Shown here: piece after piece, positions 17,275 to 26,544 of the stretch
Layout: every line of letters starts with the position of its first letter
Numbering within the stretch: the stretch's first letter is position 1
From: Acrocarpospora phusangensis
GTDB lineage: Bacteria; Actinomycetota; Actinomycetes; Streptosporangiales; Streptosporangiaceae
DNA length: 64,000 nucleotides
Assembly: GCF_016862995.1 (NCBI RefSeq)
Contig: NZ_BOOA01000041.1
Coordinates: forward strand, 1-64,000
Direction of reading: 5' to 3'
Notes under the pieces: model-generated
Told to the model about the DNA's origin: nothing
The model's input: the letters and a program-made list of their open reading frames with translations, nothing else
Databases searched by the model: none
Position numbers and translations under genes: made by a program

Positions 17275-19017
17275 ATGGGCGAGCTCGAACACCGGTACCA
17301 GGGCGAACACCCGGTGCGCACCCTCGCCTATCTCTACCGGGACCACCGGCGGCGGCTGCTGGGGGCGGTGCTGGCGTTCCTCGTCAAGCACAGCCCCACC
17401 TGGCTGCTCCCGCTGGTCACCGCCAACATCGTCAACGTGCTGGTGGAGCGCCGCCCGATCGGCGAGCTCTGGGTCAACGCCGGGGTGCTCTGCCTGCTGC
17501 TGATCCTCAACTACCCCTTCCACCTGCTCTACGTGCGCGCCCTCAGCGGCGCCATCCGCCGGGTCGGCACCGGCCTGCGTTCGGCGCTCTGCCGCCGCAT
17601 GCAGGAACTGTCCATCGGCTACCACTCCCGGGTCAGCGCGGCCGTGCTCCAGACCAAGGTCATCCGGGACGTGGAGGCGGTCGAGCAGATGACCCAGCAG
17701 GCGGGCGACATGGGGCTGGCGGCGCTGGTCACCCTGGCCGGCGGCGTCACCGTGATCGCCGTCCGGGTGCCGGCCGCGCTGCCGGTCTTCCTGGTGGTGG
17801 TGCCCGCCGCGGCCGTCCTGGTCATGAAGATGCGGGACCGGCTCCGCTCCAACAACGAGAGCTTCCGCCAGGAGGTGGAGCAGCTCTCCTCGCGGGTGAC
17901 CGAGATGACACACCTCATCCCGATCACCCGCGCCCACGGCCTGGAGAAGGACGCGCTGCACCGCGTCGACGGCACCCTCACCAAGGTGCTCCGCACCGGC
18001 CTGCGGCTGGACCTGGTCAACGGCAGGTTCGGCGCGCTGGCCTGGATCCTGCTGAACGTGCTCGGCGTGGCCTGCCTGGCCGGAGCCGCGCTCGTGTCCT
18101 ACTACGAGGTGTTCGCGCTCACCCCCGGCGACGTGGTCATGCTCAGCACGTTCTTCACCACGCTGACCGCCTCGGTGACCACGCTGATGAGCCTGTCCCC
18201 GATCATCGCCAAGGGCCTGGAGTCGGTCCGCTCCATCGGGGAGGTCCTCCAGGAACCCGACCTGGAGCAGAACGCCGGCAAGGACGAGGTGGCGTCCGTG
18301 GCCGGCCGCCTGGACTTCGAGGGCGTCTCGTTCGCGTACGACACCGGCCGCCCCGCCGTGACCGACCTGAACCTGAGCGTACGGCCCGGCGAGACGGTCG
18401 CGCTGGTCGGCGCGTCCGGCGCGGGCAAGTCCACCGTGCTCAACCTGGTCATCGGCTTCCTGCGGCCGACCGGCGGCCGCATCCTGCTGGACGGGCGCGA
18501 CATGGAGTCCCTGGACCTGCGCAGCTACCGCAGGTTCGTGTCGGTGGTCCCGCAGGAGTCGATCCTGTTCGAGGGCAGCGTCCGGGAGAACGTCACGTAC
18601 GGCATGTCCGGCGTGCCCGACGAGGTGGTGCGCCAGGCGCTGCGGGACGCCAACGCCGCCGAGTTCGTGGACCGCCTGCCCGACGGGCTCGGCACCGTGG
18701 TGGGGGAGCGCGGCGCGCGCCTGTCCGGCGGGCAGCGGCAGCGGCTGGCCATCGCCCGCGCCCTGATCAGGGATCCCCGGGTGCTCATCCTGGACGAGGC
18801 CACCTCCGCGCTCGACACGCGTTCCGAGGCGCTCATCCAGCAGGCGATGGGGCGGCTGGTGGCCGGCCGTACCGTGCTGGTGGTGGCGCACCGGCTGTCC
18901 ACGATCCGTACGGCCGACCGGATCGTGGTCCTGGACGGGGGCCGGATCGCCGAGATCGGCTCGCACGACGAGCTGCTCCGCTCCGGCGGGGTCTACTCCG
19001 ACCTGCAGAGCGCCTGA
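17275..19017 (+). CDS. ABC exporter, fused TM and ATPase domains
   Basis: 580 aa, a type IV half-transporter. An N-terminal six-helix membrane domain (about 20-310) is followed by a nucleotide-binding domain with Walker A GASGAGKST, Q-loop (VVPQESILFEG), signature LSGGQRQRLAIARAL, Walker B VLILDEATSALD and the H-loop (VVAHRLST). It is expected to act as a homodimer exporting a lipid, peptide or drug. The single gene stands without a partner half-transporter or regulator, so the substrate is unknown. Confidence 0.93.
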   Translation: MGELEHRYQGEHPVRTLAYLYRDHRRRLLGAVLAFLVKHSPTWLLPLVTANIVNVLVERRPIGELWVNAGVLCLLLILNYPFHLLYVRALSGAIRRVGTGLRSALCRRMQELSIGYHSRVSAAVLQTKVIRDVEAVEQMTQQAGDMGLAALVTLAGGVTVIAVRVPAALPVFLVVVPAAAVLVMKMRDRLRSNNESFRQEVEQLSSRVTEMTHLIPITRAHGLEKDALHRVDGTLTKVLRTGLRLDLVNGRFGALAWILLNVLGVACLAGAALVSYYEVFALTPGDVVMLSTFFTTLTASVTTLMSLSPIIAKGLESVRSIGEVLQEPDLEQNAGKDEVASVAGRLDFEGVSFAYDTGRPAVTDLNLSVRPGETVALVGASGAGKSTVLNLVIGFLRPTGGRILLDGRDMESLDLRSYRRFVSVVPQESILFEGSVRENVTYGMSGVPDEVVRQALRDANAAEFVDRLPDGLGTVVGERGARLSGGQRQRLAIARALIRDPRVLILDEATSALDTRSEALIQQAMGRLVAGRTVLVVAHRLSTIRTADRIVVLDGGRIAEIGSHDELLRSGGVYSDLQSA

Positions 19018-19098
19018 CTCTGCAAGCGGCGGTCAAGAGTTGTGCAGGCGGCCGGGTCCATAACTGAGGGGCCGCAGAAGAGCCTCGGGAGCCCCCTC

Positions 19099-19791
19099 AT
19101 GAACCGCACTGTGCTCGGCCTGGCAGCGCTCACCGCCGCCTGCCTCGGCCTCGCGCTCGCCGCCGTCCCGGCCGCCGCCGCCCCCGGCCCGGAGACCTGC
19201 CGCCAGGGCTTCGTCTGGCGTCAGGCCAAGCCGTCCGACCTGGTCTGCGTGATCCCCGGCAACCGCGACCAGACCGCCCTGGACAACAGCGTCAGGCAGA
19301 CCCGCTGGACCTCCGGCGCGTACGGCGCGCACACCTGCCTGAGCGGCTACGTCTGGCGCAACGCCTTCGACGGCGACGACGTGTGCGTGCACCCGAAGGT
19401 CCGCGACCAGGCGGCGGCCGACAACGCCGCCAGCCCGGCCCGCAAACTGGCCGCCAAACTCTGGGTCTCCCGGTACACCACCCCGGCCAGGATGGGCGAC
19501 AAGAGCGGCACCGCCGACATCCCCAAACTGAAGATCAACGGCAGCCACTTCAACTACGGCCGCGTCGAGGTGTACGTGCGGTACGGCGGCACCCGCCGGG
19601 TCGCGTACAAGGTCGTGCTGAACGCGTCCGCCCACCCGGGGTTCGCGGGGGGCAGCTTCGGGCGCAAGACCGGCCTGTTCGACTGCTCCGGGCCGGGCAA
19701 GCCCGCCAACGCGTACGCGCAGGCGCGTGACCTGGTCTCCGGCCGCTGGTCGGCGAAGGTGCCGATCAGAATCGGCTGCGCCGTTCTCTGA
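19099..19791 (+). CDS. secreted protein with two CxxGFVWR repeats and a C-terminal beta domain
   Basis: About 230 aa from the ATG at 19099. The signal peptide ends near PAAAA. The mature N-terminus holds two copies of a roughly 50-residue unit (TCRQGFVWRQAKPSDLVCV...RDQTALDN and TCLSGYVWRNAFDGDDVCV...RDQAAADN), each with a cysteine pair. A C-terminal domain (KLWVSRYTTPAR...KLKINGSHFNYGRVEVYVRY...LFDCSGPG) follows. The repeat occurs on various actinobacterial exoproteins. I infer a surface or matrix role but know no activity. Confidence 0.72.
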   Translation: MNRTVLGLAALTAACLGLALAAVPAAAAPGPETCRQGFVWRQAKPSDLVCVIPGNRDQTALDNSVRQTRWTSGAYGAHTCLSGYVWRNAFDGDDVCVHPKVRDQAAADNAASPARKLAAKLWVSRYTTPARMGDKSGTADIPKLKINGSHFNYGRVEVYVRYGGTRRVAYKVVLNASAHPGFAGGSFGRKTGLFDCSGPGKPANAYAQARDLVSGRWSAKVPIRIGCAVL

Positions 19792-19871
19792 CATTTCTGC
19801 GCGAGGGTCGTTCTCACGGGTTTCACCGGGTAGGCGCATAGAGTGTGCCAAAGGTGAACGAGAGGTGAACG

Positions 19872-20600
19872 ATGTCCGAGCGTGTGAGGATGACGGTCAT
19901 CGGCCTGCTCTGCGTCCCGTTCCTGGTGCTGGCGGTCCTGGTCGAGACCGTGTTCCCGCCGTTGCGCGACTTCGACCAGCGCGTGGCCGAGAATCTCCAC
20001 GCGTACGCGGTGAACAACCCGGGATTCGCCGGATTCATGAACTTCTGGACGGAACTGTTCGGCCCGCTCGCCTGGCGCGTGGTGATCGCCCTCACCGCCG
20101 TCTGGCTGTACGTGCGCGGCCGGCGCAGACTGGCGGCCTGGGCGGTCGCCACGGTCGTGGCCGGCGGCATGCTCGTCGTGGCCGTCAAGGAACTCGTCGG
20201 CAGGGCCAGGCCCGTGCTGCCCGAGCCGGTGGCGTCGGCGACGGGGAACGCGTTCCCGTCAGGTCACGCCCTCAACGCCACCCTGGGCGCGGGCATCCTG
20301 CTCGTGCTGTTCCTGCCCGCGCTGAAGGGCGCGGCCAGGACCCTCGCCTGGCTGGCGGCCGGCTTCCTCGCCGTCAGCGTCGGCTTCACCCGGGCCGCCC
20401 TCGGCGTGCACTGGGTGAGCGACGTGGTCGCCGGCCTCATCCTCGGGGTGGCCGTGCTCGCGGCCACCTCCGCCGCGTTCGCTATCGACCGACCGGGTGG
20501 ATCTCCCGCTCGGCCGTCCCCGGAGTCCCGGCGGTCTCGGCCGGCCGGTTCCGCAGAACCGCCGCGCAGTCCTCGATCGCCCCGGTCAGCAGCTCCCTGA
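19872..20600 (+). CDS. PAP2-family membrane phosphatase
   Basis: 242 aa with five to six TM helices. All three phosphatase motifs are present: KELVGRARP, PSGH and TRAALGVHWVSD (the SRx5HxxxD equivalent). It acts on lipid phosphates such as undecaprenyl pyrophosphate or phosphatidate at the outer membrane face. The Pro/Ser/Arg-rich tail after residue 205 is encoded in the region overlapping the convergent gene. Confidence 0.9.
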   Translation: MSERVRMTVIGLLCVPFLVLAVLVETVFPPLRDFDQRVAENLHAYAVNNPGFAGFMNFWTELFGPLAWRVVIALTAVWLYVRGRRRLAAWAVATVVAGGMLVVAVKELVGRARPVLPEPVASATGNAFPSGHALNATLGAGILLVLFLPALKGAARTLAWLAAGFLAVSVGFTRAALGVHWVSDVVAGLILGVAVLAATSAAFAIDRPGGSPARPSPESRRSRPAGSAEPPRSPRSPRSAAP

Positions 20601-21090
20601 GCAGCCGGTCCGGTTCGGTCACGCACGCCTGGGCGATCCCGCGGACCGCCAGCTGGACCGTGTTCGGGGCCGCGTACCTGCGGAAGCCCCGGCGTGAGAT
20701 GTGCACGCCGCCGCGGAACCCGCGGGCCCAGCGGGCCGCCTCGGGTACCAGGTCGAGCGCCTCGCGGCTGGCGGGCTCCAGGCCCGGCGGCCGGCCCTCC
20801 AGCTCGCCGAGCACGTGCTCGGCGGCCAGCACCGACACCGCGAGCGCGAGCTGCCGTTCGGCGGCCACCACGGGCAGGGCGGTCGTCGCGCAGCGCAGCG
20901 CGACGGCCACCTCGATCCGCGGGTCGTCGCCGGTGAGCCCGATCACCGACGGGATGAGCGGCGCGAGCAGCTGCCGGTTCTCGTCGGTGGTGTGGTCGTT
21001 GACCAGCCGGGCCAGACCGGCCAGCAGCGGATGGGTGCAGGACGGGTGGTCGCTCCACTTCTCCCCGGCCAGGTAGGACGCGAACTCCAT
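20482..21090 (-). CDS. conserved actinobacterial protein, unknown function
   Basis: About 202 aa from the ATG at 21090 (MEFASYLAGEKWSDHPSCTHPLLAGLARLVNDHTTDENRQLLAPLIPSVIGL...), which has AAGGGTG upstream; the longer frame begins with low-quality sequence. It is helical, with a run of conserved-looking HPLLAGLARLVND and PRIEVAVALRCATTALPV segments. No catalytic motif is seen. Its last 119 bp overlap the 3' end of the PAP2 gene tail to tail, an unusually long convergent overlap. Confidence 0.7.
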   Translation of the reverse strand: MEFASYLAGEKWSDHPSCTHPLLAGLARLVNDHTTDENRQLLAPLIPSVIGLTGDDPRIEVAVALRCATTALPVVAAERQLALAVSVLAAEHVLGELEGRPPGLEPASREALDLVPEAARWARGFRGGVHISRRGFRRYAAPNTVQLAVRGIAQACVTEPDRLLRELLTGAIEDCAAVLRNRPAETAGTPGTAEREIHPVGR

Positions 21091-21245
21091 GAAGCACGCA
21101 CCCTTACGCGGATTGCGGTGCTTTCCCTTCGACAACAGCGGAACTGTCGTCGGTGATTGGCCTGATGTGAGTCGTTCGGTGCGATTTCCCATGTGATTTC
21201 CCATGCGATTTCGTCCGTGATGTCACTTTCCAGTGTGCGCCTGGA

Positions 21246-21923
21246 TCACGCCGAGCGGAAGGGGCCCTCCAGCGCCGCCCACTGCAGCAGCATGATCGTC
21301 TTGGCGTCGGCGATCTCACCGCTCCTGATCATGGCGAGCGCCTCGGCGAAGGGCAGTTCCACGACCTCGATGTCCTCGCCCTCCTCGGCCACCCCCGCCC
21401 GGGCCGCCCGGTGCGAATCCGCCCGGTACGGCGCGGCGTAGAAGTGCACCCGCTCCGTCACCGAGCCCGGGCTCATGAACACGTCGAACACGTGCTCCAC
21501 GGCCCCGATGGTGTAGCCCGTCTCCTCCTCGACCTCGCGGCGGACCGCCGTCTCCGCGTCCTCCGCGTCGAGCAGGCCGCCCGGGGTCTCCAGGAGCATC
21601 CCGTCCGGGTGGCCGTTCACGTAGACCGGGTAGCGGAACTGGCGGGTCAGCAGGACCGTGCGCCGCTCCCGGTCGTACAGCAGCATGGTGGCGCCGTTGC
21701 CCCGGTCGTAGGCCTCCCGCTCCTCGACCGACCAGTGGCCGTCGGCGTGCCGGTAGTCGAAGGTGGTCTTGGTCAGCACGTACCAGCTGCAGGAGAGCAG
21801 CCGCACGTCGCGGACCCGCACCCGCGGGTTGCCCGTCAGATCACGGCCGGCCTGGTCGAGGCCGGTCCGGCCGCGACCGTCCGGAACGTCGATCCCCGGG
21901 ATTCCGGTGACCTCGGTGGTCAT
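21246..21923 (-). CDS. NUDIX hydrolase, GDP-mannose pyrophosphatase-like (NudK type)
   Basis: 225 aa. The Nudix box GGLLDAEDAETAVRREVEEETGY fits Gx5Ex7REUxEExGU. The preceding TFDYRHADGHW...REAYDRGNGATMLLYD and the FDVFMSPGSVTERVHFYAAPY segment resemble NudK/ADP-sugar pyrophosphatases. It probably hydrolyses a nucleoside diphosphate sugar. Its ATG shares a base with the stop of the DUF5302 gene, so the two are translationally coupled. Confidence 0.88.
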   Translation of the reverse strand: MTTEVTGIPGIDVPDGRGRTGLDQAGRDLTGNPRVRVRDVRLLSCSWYVLTKTTFDYRHADGHWSVEEREAYDRGNGATMLLYDRERRTVLLTRQFRYPVYVNGHPDGMLLETPGGLLDAEDAETAVRREVEEETGYTIGAVEHVFDVFMSPGSVTERVHFYAAPYRADSHRAARAGVAEEGEDIEVVELPFAEALAMIRSGEIADAKTIMLLQWAALEGPFRSA

Positions 21924-22210
21924 CAGCCGCCGCTCTTGCGGCGGAACGAGCGCTTGCCGCCCGCCGCCCCATGGGTGCCGTGGATCTTCGAGGACCCCTT
22001 GCCGCCGCCCTTGGCGTTCCGGTCGGCCTGCGTCTGGCGCTTGCGCTCCAGCGCCTCCCGGAACTTGCGCTTCAGCTCGTCCTCGTCGCCCTCGTCGCCC
22101 TCGGCGGCCGCAGCGCTCTCGGCGTCGTCGGCCGGGTCGTCGGCGATGACGGCGCCGTCGGCCGCGTCCGCATCCGGCTCCCGGGTGGGCTCGGTCGTGG
22201 TCTCAGACAT
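21923..22210 (-). CDS. DUF5302-like small acidic/basic protein
   Basis: 95 aa with a strong AGGAGGT before the ATG at 22210. An acidic Ala/Asp/Glu-rich first half is followed by [52 protein letters not shown]. This matches the actinobacterial DUF5302 pattern. The basic tail suggests nucleic-acid or ribosome contact, unproven. Confidence 0.8.
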   Translation of the reverse strand: MSETTTEPTREPDADAADGAVIADDPADDAESAAAAEGDEGDEDELKRKFREALERKRQTQADRNAKGGGKGSSKIHGTHGAAGGKRSFRRKSGG

Positions 22211-22257
22211 CGGAACCTCCTGATCACCTAGCCTACCGTGCCGGGTCCAACGAGATT

Positions 22258-22836
22258 TCAGGTGACCGGCTCGCGCCACTGCGGGATCAGGTGCAGCGGC
22301 AGCTGCGGCTCGCGGGCCGGGCGGGTCTCCACGTCGGTGACCGGGGGCACGATCCGGGGGCTGAAGATCTCCTCGACGTACAGCAGGGGCGTGTCGCCGA
22401 GCATGATGATGTAACTGCGGCTCGCGCTGGTACGGCTGTCCGCCGCCCACCCGTTGAACCAGCGGGTGCCCGTACGCAGGAGCAGCCGGTGGTGGCCCGG
22501 CACGTGCTCGTCCAGGAGCCGCCCGAGCGGCACGTCGCCGCCGTCCACGATGCGGTCGATGACGGGGTGCCGGTCCGGCATCATCACGACGCGGTTCACC
22601 GACACCGCGGTGCCGTTGGCCCTGACCAGCTCGGAGTAGCGGACGATGACGGTCTGGTCGGCGGCGATGCGCAGGGGCGCGCGGACCTCGGCGGCCAGCG
22701 CCAGGCCGGCCTGGATGTGCTCCTGACGGCCGATCCTGACCCGCAGCTGCTCGCCCAGGAAGGCGGAGAGGATGCGGGTGGTGGAGCCGTCGTGGCCGAG
22801 GATCATGCGCGTCAGCGCTTCCGGCGCGATGTTCAT
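22258..22836 (-). CDS. chorismate pyruvate-lyase-like protein (Rv2949c/DUF98 type)
   Basis: 192 aa. The pattern [64 protein letters not shown] and [22 protein letters not shown] fits the PF01947 family. That family includes M. tuberculosis Rv2949c, which converts chorismate to 4-hydroxybenzoate and pyruvate. Its conserved late Glu (VEE) matches the family's product-binding region. It is the last of four same-strand genes that include a DAHP synthase and an exporter, which supports a role in an aromatic pathway. A UTRA-like fold without lyase activity is the main alternative. Confidence 0.65.
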   Translation of the reverse strand: MNIAPEALTRMILGHDGSTTRILSAFLGEQLRVRIGRQEHIQAGLALAAEVRAPLRIAADQTVIVRYSELVRANGTAVSVNRVVMMPDRHPVIDRIVDGGDVPLGRLLDEHVPGHHRLLLRTGTRWFNGWAADSRTSASRSYIIMLGDTPLLYVEEIFSPRIVPPVTDVETRPAREPQLPLHLIPQWREPVT

Positions 22837-22849
22837 ATGGGTTGTCCCT

Positions 22850-24538
22850 TCAGGAGGTGTGAGCGCGGTGGCGCGAAGGGGGGTTTTGCGGAGATTTGTG
22901 CTGCGCCTGCTCGTTTATGGCGTGCTGCGAGAGCACGGTGTCGGCCGCCTCGGCCACCCGCCCCGCCGCCTCGTAGAGCGCGATGAGCGACTTGACGGGA
23001 ACCTGGGGCTGGCTGGGGGGAGTGGGAGGGGAAGGAGGTTCGGGGGCGGGCCGGCGGGGCGGCGTCTCCCGGCGGACGAGCACCGGGACCACCCGCTCGG
23101 CGGGTTCCGCGGGCTCGGGCTCCCGGCGGGGCTTCGGCTCCGGCTGTGGGGCCTTCTTGACCCGCGACGGGGCCAGGAACAGTCCGAGCACGCCCGCCAC
23201 GGCGGCCATCGCCAGGCAGGTCAGCACGCTGGAGCTGTAGCCCGGCATCGGGCCCGACACGATCGGGTTGTCCATCAGCACGGCCGCGCAGGCCACGCCC
23301 AGCGCGGCCCCGACCTGCCGGGCCGACTGGCTGGCGCCGCCCGCCGCCGCGTACCGCTCGGGGCCGCCGGACAGCGCGGCCGCCGCCGAGATGGCCGTGC
23401 TGAGCGCGCCCAGGCCGAGGCCGAAGACGGCGCTGGAGGGCAGCCAGACCTCCAGCAGCCGGGGCGGCCCGTCCTGCATGCCCTGGGTGATCAGCCACAC
23501 GCAGGCGACGGTGACCAGCAGTGCCCCCGTGTAGATCACCGGCCGGGGCCCGTGCTTCTTGGTCAGCTGCCCGGAGATCAGGCCGGAGACCAGGACCCCC
23601 AGCGAGATCGGGGCCAGCCCGGCGCCCAGCAGCGCCGGATCGTCCGGCCACATGTCCCGCAGGTACATCGGCGCCATCACCAGCATCGGGAAGGCGATCA
23701 GGCCGTACAGCACGGAGAGGAGGCCGGCCAGGGCGAACATCGGCGTACGCCACAGGGCCAGCTCGATGGCCGGGACCGGGTGGTGCGCCGACCGCCAGAC
23801 GGCCGCCAGCAGCAGGACCAGGCCGGCCCCCAGCGCCGCCGCCAGCTGGGCGCTCCAGCCCCAGTTCGGGCTCTGCACGATCGCCCACACGATCACCGAC
23901 AGCGAGCCCATCAGCAGCACCGTGCCGAACGGGTCGGGCAGCCGGCCGGCCAGCCGCTTGGTGTGCGGCAGCGCCAGCGCGCAGCAGAGCAGGAGCGATC
24001 CCACGATCGCGCTCGGCATGAAGTAGGAGCGCCAGCCGAGGCCCTCGCCGAGCCAGCCGCCCGCCGCGTGCATCAGCGCGCCGCTCAGGCCGGGCGCGGC
24101 GCTCCACGCGCCGATCGCGGCGGCCCTGCGCTCGTCGGGGAAGGTGGACAGCAGCAGCGCCAGCGAGGACGGCACCATCGCCGCCGTGCCCACGCCCTGC
24201 AGCGCCCGCGCCACCAGCAGCAGCGGGAACGCCGTCACCGTGATCGCCAGTACGGCGCCTGCGGTGAACACGCCGAGTCCCAGCACCAGCAGCCGCCGGT
24301 GCCCGACCAGGTCGGCGACCCGCCCCGCGGTCGGCAGCAGCGCCGCGTACGGCACCGCGAACGCGGTGATCACCCACTGCAGCTCGGTGCGTTCCAGGCC
24401 GATCGCGATGGCCGTGTTGCTCATGACCGGGACGGCGAACGTCGCCCCGATCGAGTCGGTCATGGACAGCGCTATCGCGCCGAGGCACACCAGGAGGGTC
24501 AGCGCGGTGCGGCCGCGCTGCGCGGGGAGACCGGTCAT
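22850..24538 (-). CDS. MFS drug/metabolite exporter with extended C-terminus
   Basis: 562 aa, 14-TM DHA2-type major facilitator. The N-terminus is RTALTLLVCLGAIALSMTDSIGATFAVPVM with the motif A-like loop GRVADLVGHRRLLVLG and motif C-like segments. After the last helix (about residue 445) there is a 110-residue cytoplasmic tail: a Pro/Arg/Glu-rich linker, then helix SLIALYEAAGRVAEAADTVLSQHAI. The gene lies 55 bp after the DAHP synthase and 13 bp before the chorismate-lyase-like gene, so it probably exports the product of that operon. Confidence 0.9.
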   Translation of the reverse strand: MTGLPAQRGRTALTLLVCLGAIALSMTDSIGATFAVPVMSNTAIAIGLERTELQWVITAFAVPYAALLPTAGRVADLVGHRRLLVLGLGVFTAGAVLAITVTAFPLLLVARALQGVGTAAMVPSSLALLLSTFPDERRAAAIGAWSAAPGLSGALMHAAGGWLGEGLGWRSYFMPSAIVGSLLLCCALALPHTKRLAGRLPDPFGTVLLMGSLSVIVWAIVQSPNWGWSAQLAAALGAGLVLLLAAVWRSAHHPVPAIELALWRTPMFALAGLLSVLYGLIAFPMLVMAPMYLRDMWPDDPALLGAGLAPISLGVLVSGLISGQLTKKHGPRPVIYTGALLVTVACVWLITQGMQDGPPRLLEVWLPSSAVFGLGLGALSTAISAAAALSGGPERYAAAGGASQSARQVGAALGVACAAVLMDNPIVSGPMPGYSSSVLTCLAMAAVAGVLGLFLAPSRVKKAPQPEPKPRREPEPAEPAERVVPVLVRRETPPRRPAPEPPSPPTPPSQPQVPVKSLIALYEAAGRVAEAADTVLSQHAINEQAQHKSPQNPPSRHRAHTS

Positions 24539-24593
24539 GGGGTTCTCCTGTCCGAGCCGCGGGCGCCGGGGAGAGACGCCCGCGTGTCGTGTC

Positions 24594-25652
24594 TCAAGCG
24601 CCGACCGGGACCCGGGCGGCGTGCCCGGTCAGCGTCAACGGGGAGATCGCGGGGATTCGGTTGACCAGCGGGGCGAAGGCGGACACGGTGTCGGCCAGCT
24701 CGCGGAGGTCGTCGTGGACCAGCGCCTGGGCGCCGTCGCAGAGCGCCTGCGACGGGCGGGGGTGCACGTCCACGATGATCCCGTCCGCGCCGACCGCGAT
24801 GGCCGCCCGGGACAGCGGCAGCACCAGGTCGCGGTGGCCGCCGGAGTGCGACGGGTCCACCACCACCGGCAGGTGGGACAGCCGCTGCGCGACCGGCACC
24901 GCCGAGATGTCCAGCGTGTTCCTGGTGGCGGTCTCGAAGGTCCTGATGCCGCGCTCGCACAGCACCACCCGCAGGTTGCCCTGCTGGGCGATGTACTCGG
25001 CGGCCAGCAGCCAGTCCTCGATCGTGCCGCTCATGCCCCGCTTGAGCAGGACCGGGCGGCCCGACCGGCCGGCCGCGCGCAGCAGCGTGAAGTTCTGCGC
25101 GTTGCGGGCGCCGATCTGCAGCATGTCCGCGTACGAGGCGACCAGCTCGACGTCGCGGGCGTCCACCACCTCGGTGACCACCGGCATGCCGGTCTCCGCC
25201 CCGACCTCGGCCAGGATCTTCAGCCCGGGTTCGCCGAGCCCCTGGAACGCGTACGGCGAGGTGCGCGGCTTGAACGCGCCGCCGCGCAGGATCACCGCGC
25301 CGGCCGCCCTGGCCATCTGGGCGGCCTCCAGGGTCTGCTGCGGCGACTCCACCGCGCACGGCCCGGCGATCATGGTCACCGTGCCGGGCCCGATCGGCAC
25401 CGGGCCGACCCAGACGGTGGACCGCTCCGCGTGCCCCTCCCGGCTCACCAGCTTGTACGGCGCGGACACCCGCCGCACCTCCGCGACCCCGCGCAGGTCC
25501 AGCGAGCCGACCTGGTCGACCGCCCCCGACAGGGCGATGATGGTCCGGCTGACACCCTGGCTGACGAAGGCCTCGCAGCCGCGGGCGGTGACGGCGTCCA
25601 CGACGGACGCGATGTCCTCGGTGGTGGCCCCTGGGCTCATTGAGATGATCAT
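24594..25652 (-). CDS. 3-deoxy-7-phosphoheptulonate (DAHP) synthase, Bacillus-type
   Basis: 352 aa. An N-terminal ferredoxin-like regulatory domain (MIISMSPGATTEDIASVVDAVTARGCEAFVSQG...) precedes the barrel. Key barrel motifs are AGPCAVES, GGAFKPRTSPYAFQG, LKRGMSGTIEDWLLAAEYI, CERGIRTFE and DPSHSGG. It joins phosphoenolpyruvate and erythrose-4-phosphate to open the shikimate pathway. Many actinobacteria use the plant-type (class II) enzyme for housekeeping; an extra copy of this type within a small operon usually boosts shikimate flux for a secondary metabolite. Its ATG overlaps the upstream stop by 4 bp. Confidence 0.92.
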   Translation of the reverse strand: MIISMSPGATTEDIASVVDAVTARGCEAFVSQGVSRTIIALSGAVDQVGSLDLRGVAEVRRVSAPYKLVSREGHAERSTVWVGPVPIGPGTVTMIAGPCAVESPQQTLEAAQMARAAGAVILRGGAFKPRTSPYAFQGLGEPGLKILAEVGAETGMPVVTEVVDARDVELVASYADMLQIGARNAQNFTLLRAAGRSGRPVLLKRGMSGTIEDWLLAAEYIAQQGNLRVVLCERGIRTFETATRNTLDISAVPVAQRLSHLPVVVDPSHSGGHRDLVLPLSRAAIAVGADGIIVDVHPRPSQALCDGAQALVHDDLRELADTVSAFAPLVNRIPAISPLTLTGHAARVPVGA

Positions 25653-26197
25653 CGCTGCGCCCGTCGTGCCGGTCCCGGCCACAGGACGCCGCCCTGGTTC
25701 TCGATGGCCGCCTCCAGGGCGGACATCAGCTGCATGGTCTGCTGCCTGAGCTCGCGGACCGCCGCCACCATGTCGGGCGAGAGCGTCTCCCCCGGCCGGT
25801 CCTGCAGTCCGGCCGCGGCCGTCCGCAGCCGCAGGTGCATCTCGTACGCGATGTCGGCGTCGGCCACCGGGGCCGACAGGGGCGCGGGCCGGGGCGGCGG
25901 GATGGGCCGGCCGACGGGGAGCACGGTGCCGGCCTCCTCGGAGGGCAGCCACCCTTGCCATGGCTGTACTCCCACGGGCATCGGGCGGGCGTGCCGGCCC
26001 TGGACCGGCCGCTGCCCGGTGACCGCCTCCGGCGGGTCGTCCGCGTACGGGTCGATGGGCGGGGCCTGCCGGGGGACTGCGGCGGTGGGTGCGGTGACCG
26101 GGGGCATCGGGTAGGGCGGGGTGGTCACCAGGTGGTCGGGGAAGGCCGGAGGCCGGGGGCGGTCGGGTCCGGTGCCGGGAAACGGGTTGCGGCGCAT
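25649..26197 (-). CDS. Pro-rich protein with C-terminal helical domain, unknown
   Basis: 182 aa. The first 110 residues are Pro/Ala-rich and probably disordered. The last 70 (DADIAYEMHLRLRTAAAGLQDRPGETLSPDMVAAVRELRQQTMQLMSALEAAIENQGG) look like a two- or three-helix bundle. It overlaps the DAHP synthase start by 4 bp (ATGA) and heads the four-gene operon. A chorismate-mutase-like role is tempting from the helix and context, but no mutase active-site pattern is evident. Confidence 0.65.
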   Translation of the reverse strand: MRRNPFPGTGPDRPRPPAFPDHLVTTPPYPMPPVTAPTAAVPRQAPPIDPYADDPPEAVTGQRPVQGRHARPMPVGVQPWQGWLPSEEAGTVLPVGRPIPPPRPAPLSAPVADADIAYEMHLRLRTAAAGLQDRPGETLSPDMVAAVRELRQQTMQLMSALEAAIENQGGVLWPGPARRAQR

Positions 26198-26471
26198 GCC
26201 GCTCCTTCGGGTCAGCGGGCGCGCGGGCCCGCGTTGAACTGGGGTTCGGGGCGGTGCTCGGGTCAGGAACTCGGGGGGAGAGGCTCGGGGGAGAGGCTCC
26301 TGGGGCAGGACCGCTGATCCTCACGGATCAATGTTCATGACCTGCTATTTCTTCTCGACGGCGTTCTTGACAAGATTCAATTCTTTGAGTCGGGAGCATA
26401 GACAGGCGAACTCCATTCACGCTAGTGCTTCGATGAAAGTTCACATAAATGGCACACGGAGGGCACTGTTC

Positions 26472-26494
26472 CTGACTCTGGTCAGCTTACTGAC
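26472..26494. repeat. CTGAC/GTCAG half-site array, 9-bp period
   Basis: CTGAC (26472-26476), GTCAG (26481-26485) and CTGAC (26490-26494) alternate with 4-bp spacers (TCTG, CTTA), forming two overlapping dyads. Another GTCAG follows at 26506-26510. This looks like a cooperative operator. Confidence 0.5.
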
Positions 26495-26544
26495 AAACCA
26501 ATTCTGTCAGGGGCCGAGGAGGTATCAGAAATGTTCTTAAGCGA

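Noticed and set aside
26331-26540. 69-aa frame in the divergent control region
   Set aside because: No ribosome-binding site, AT-rich and lacking the GC3 bias of the neighbours.
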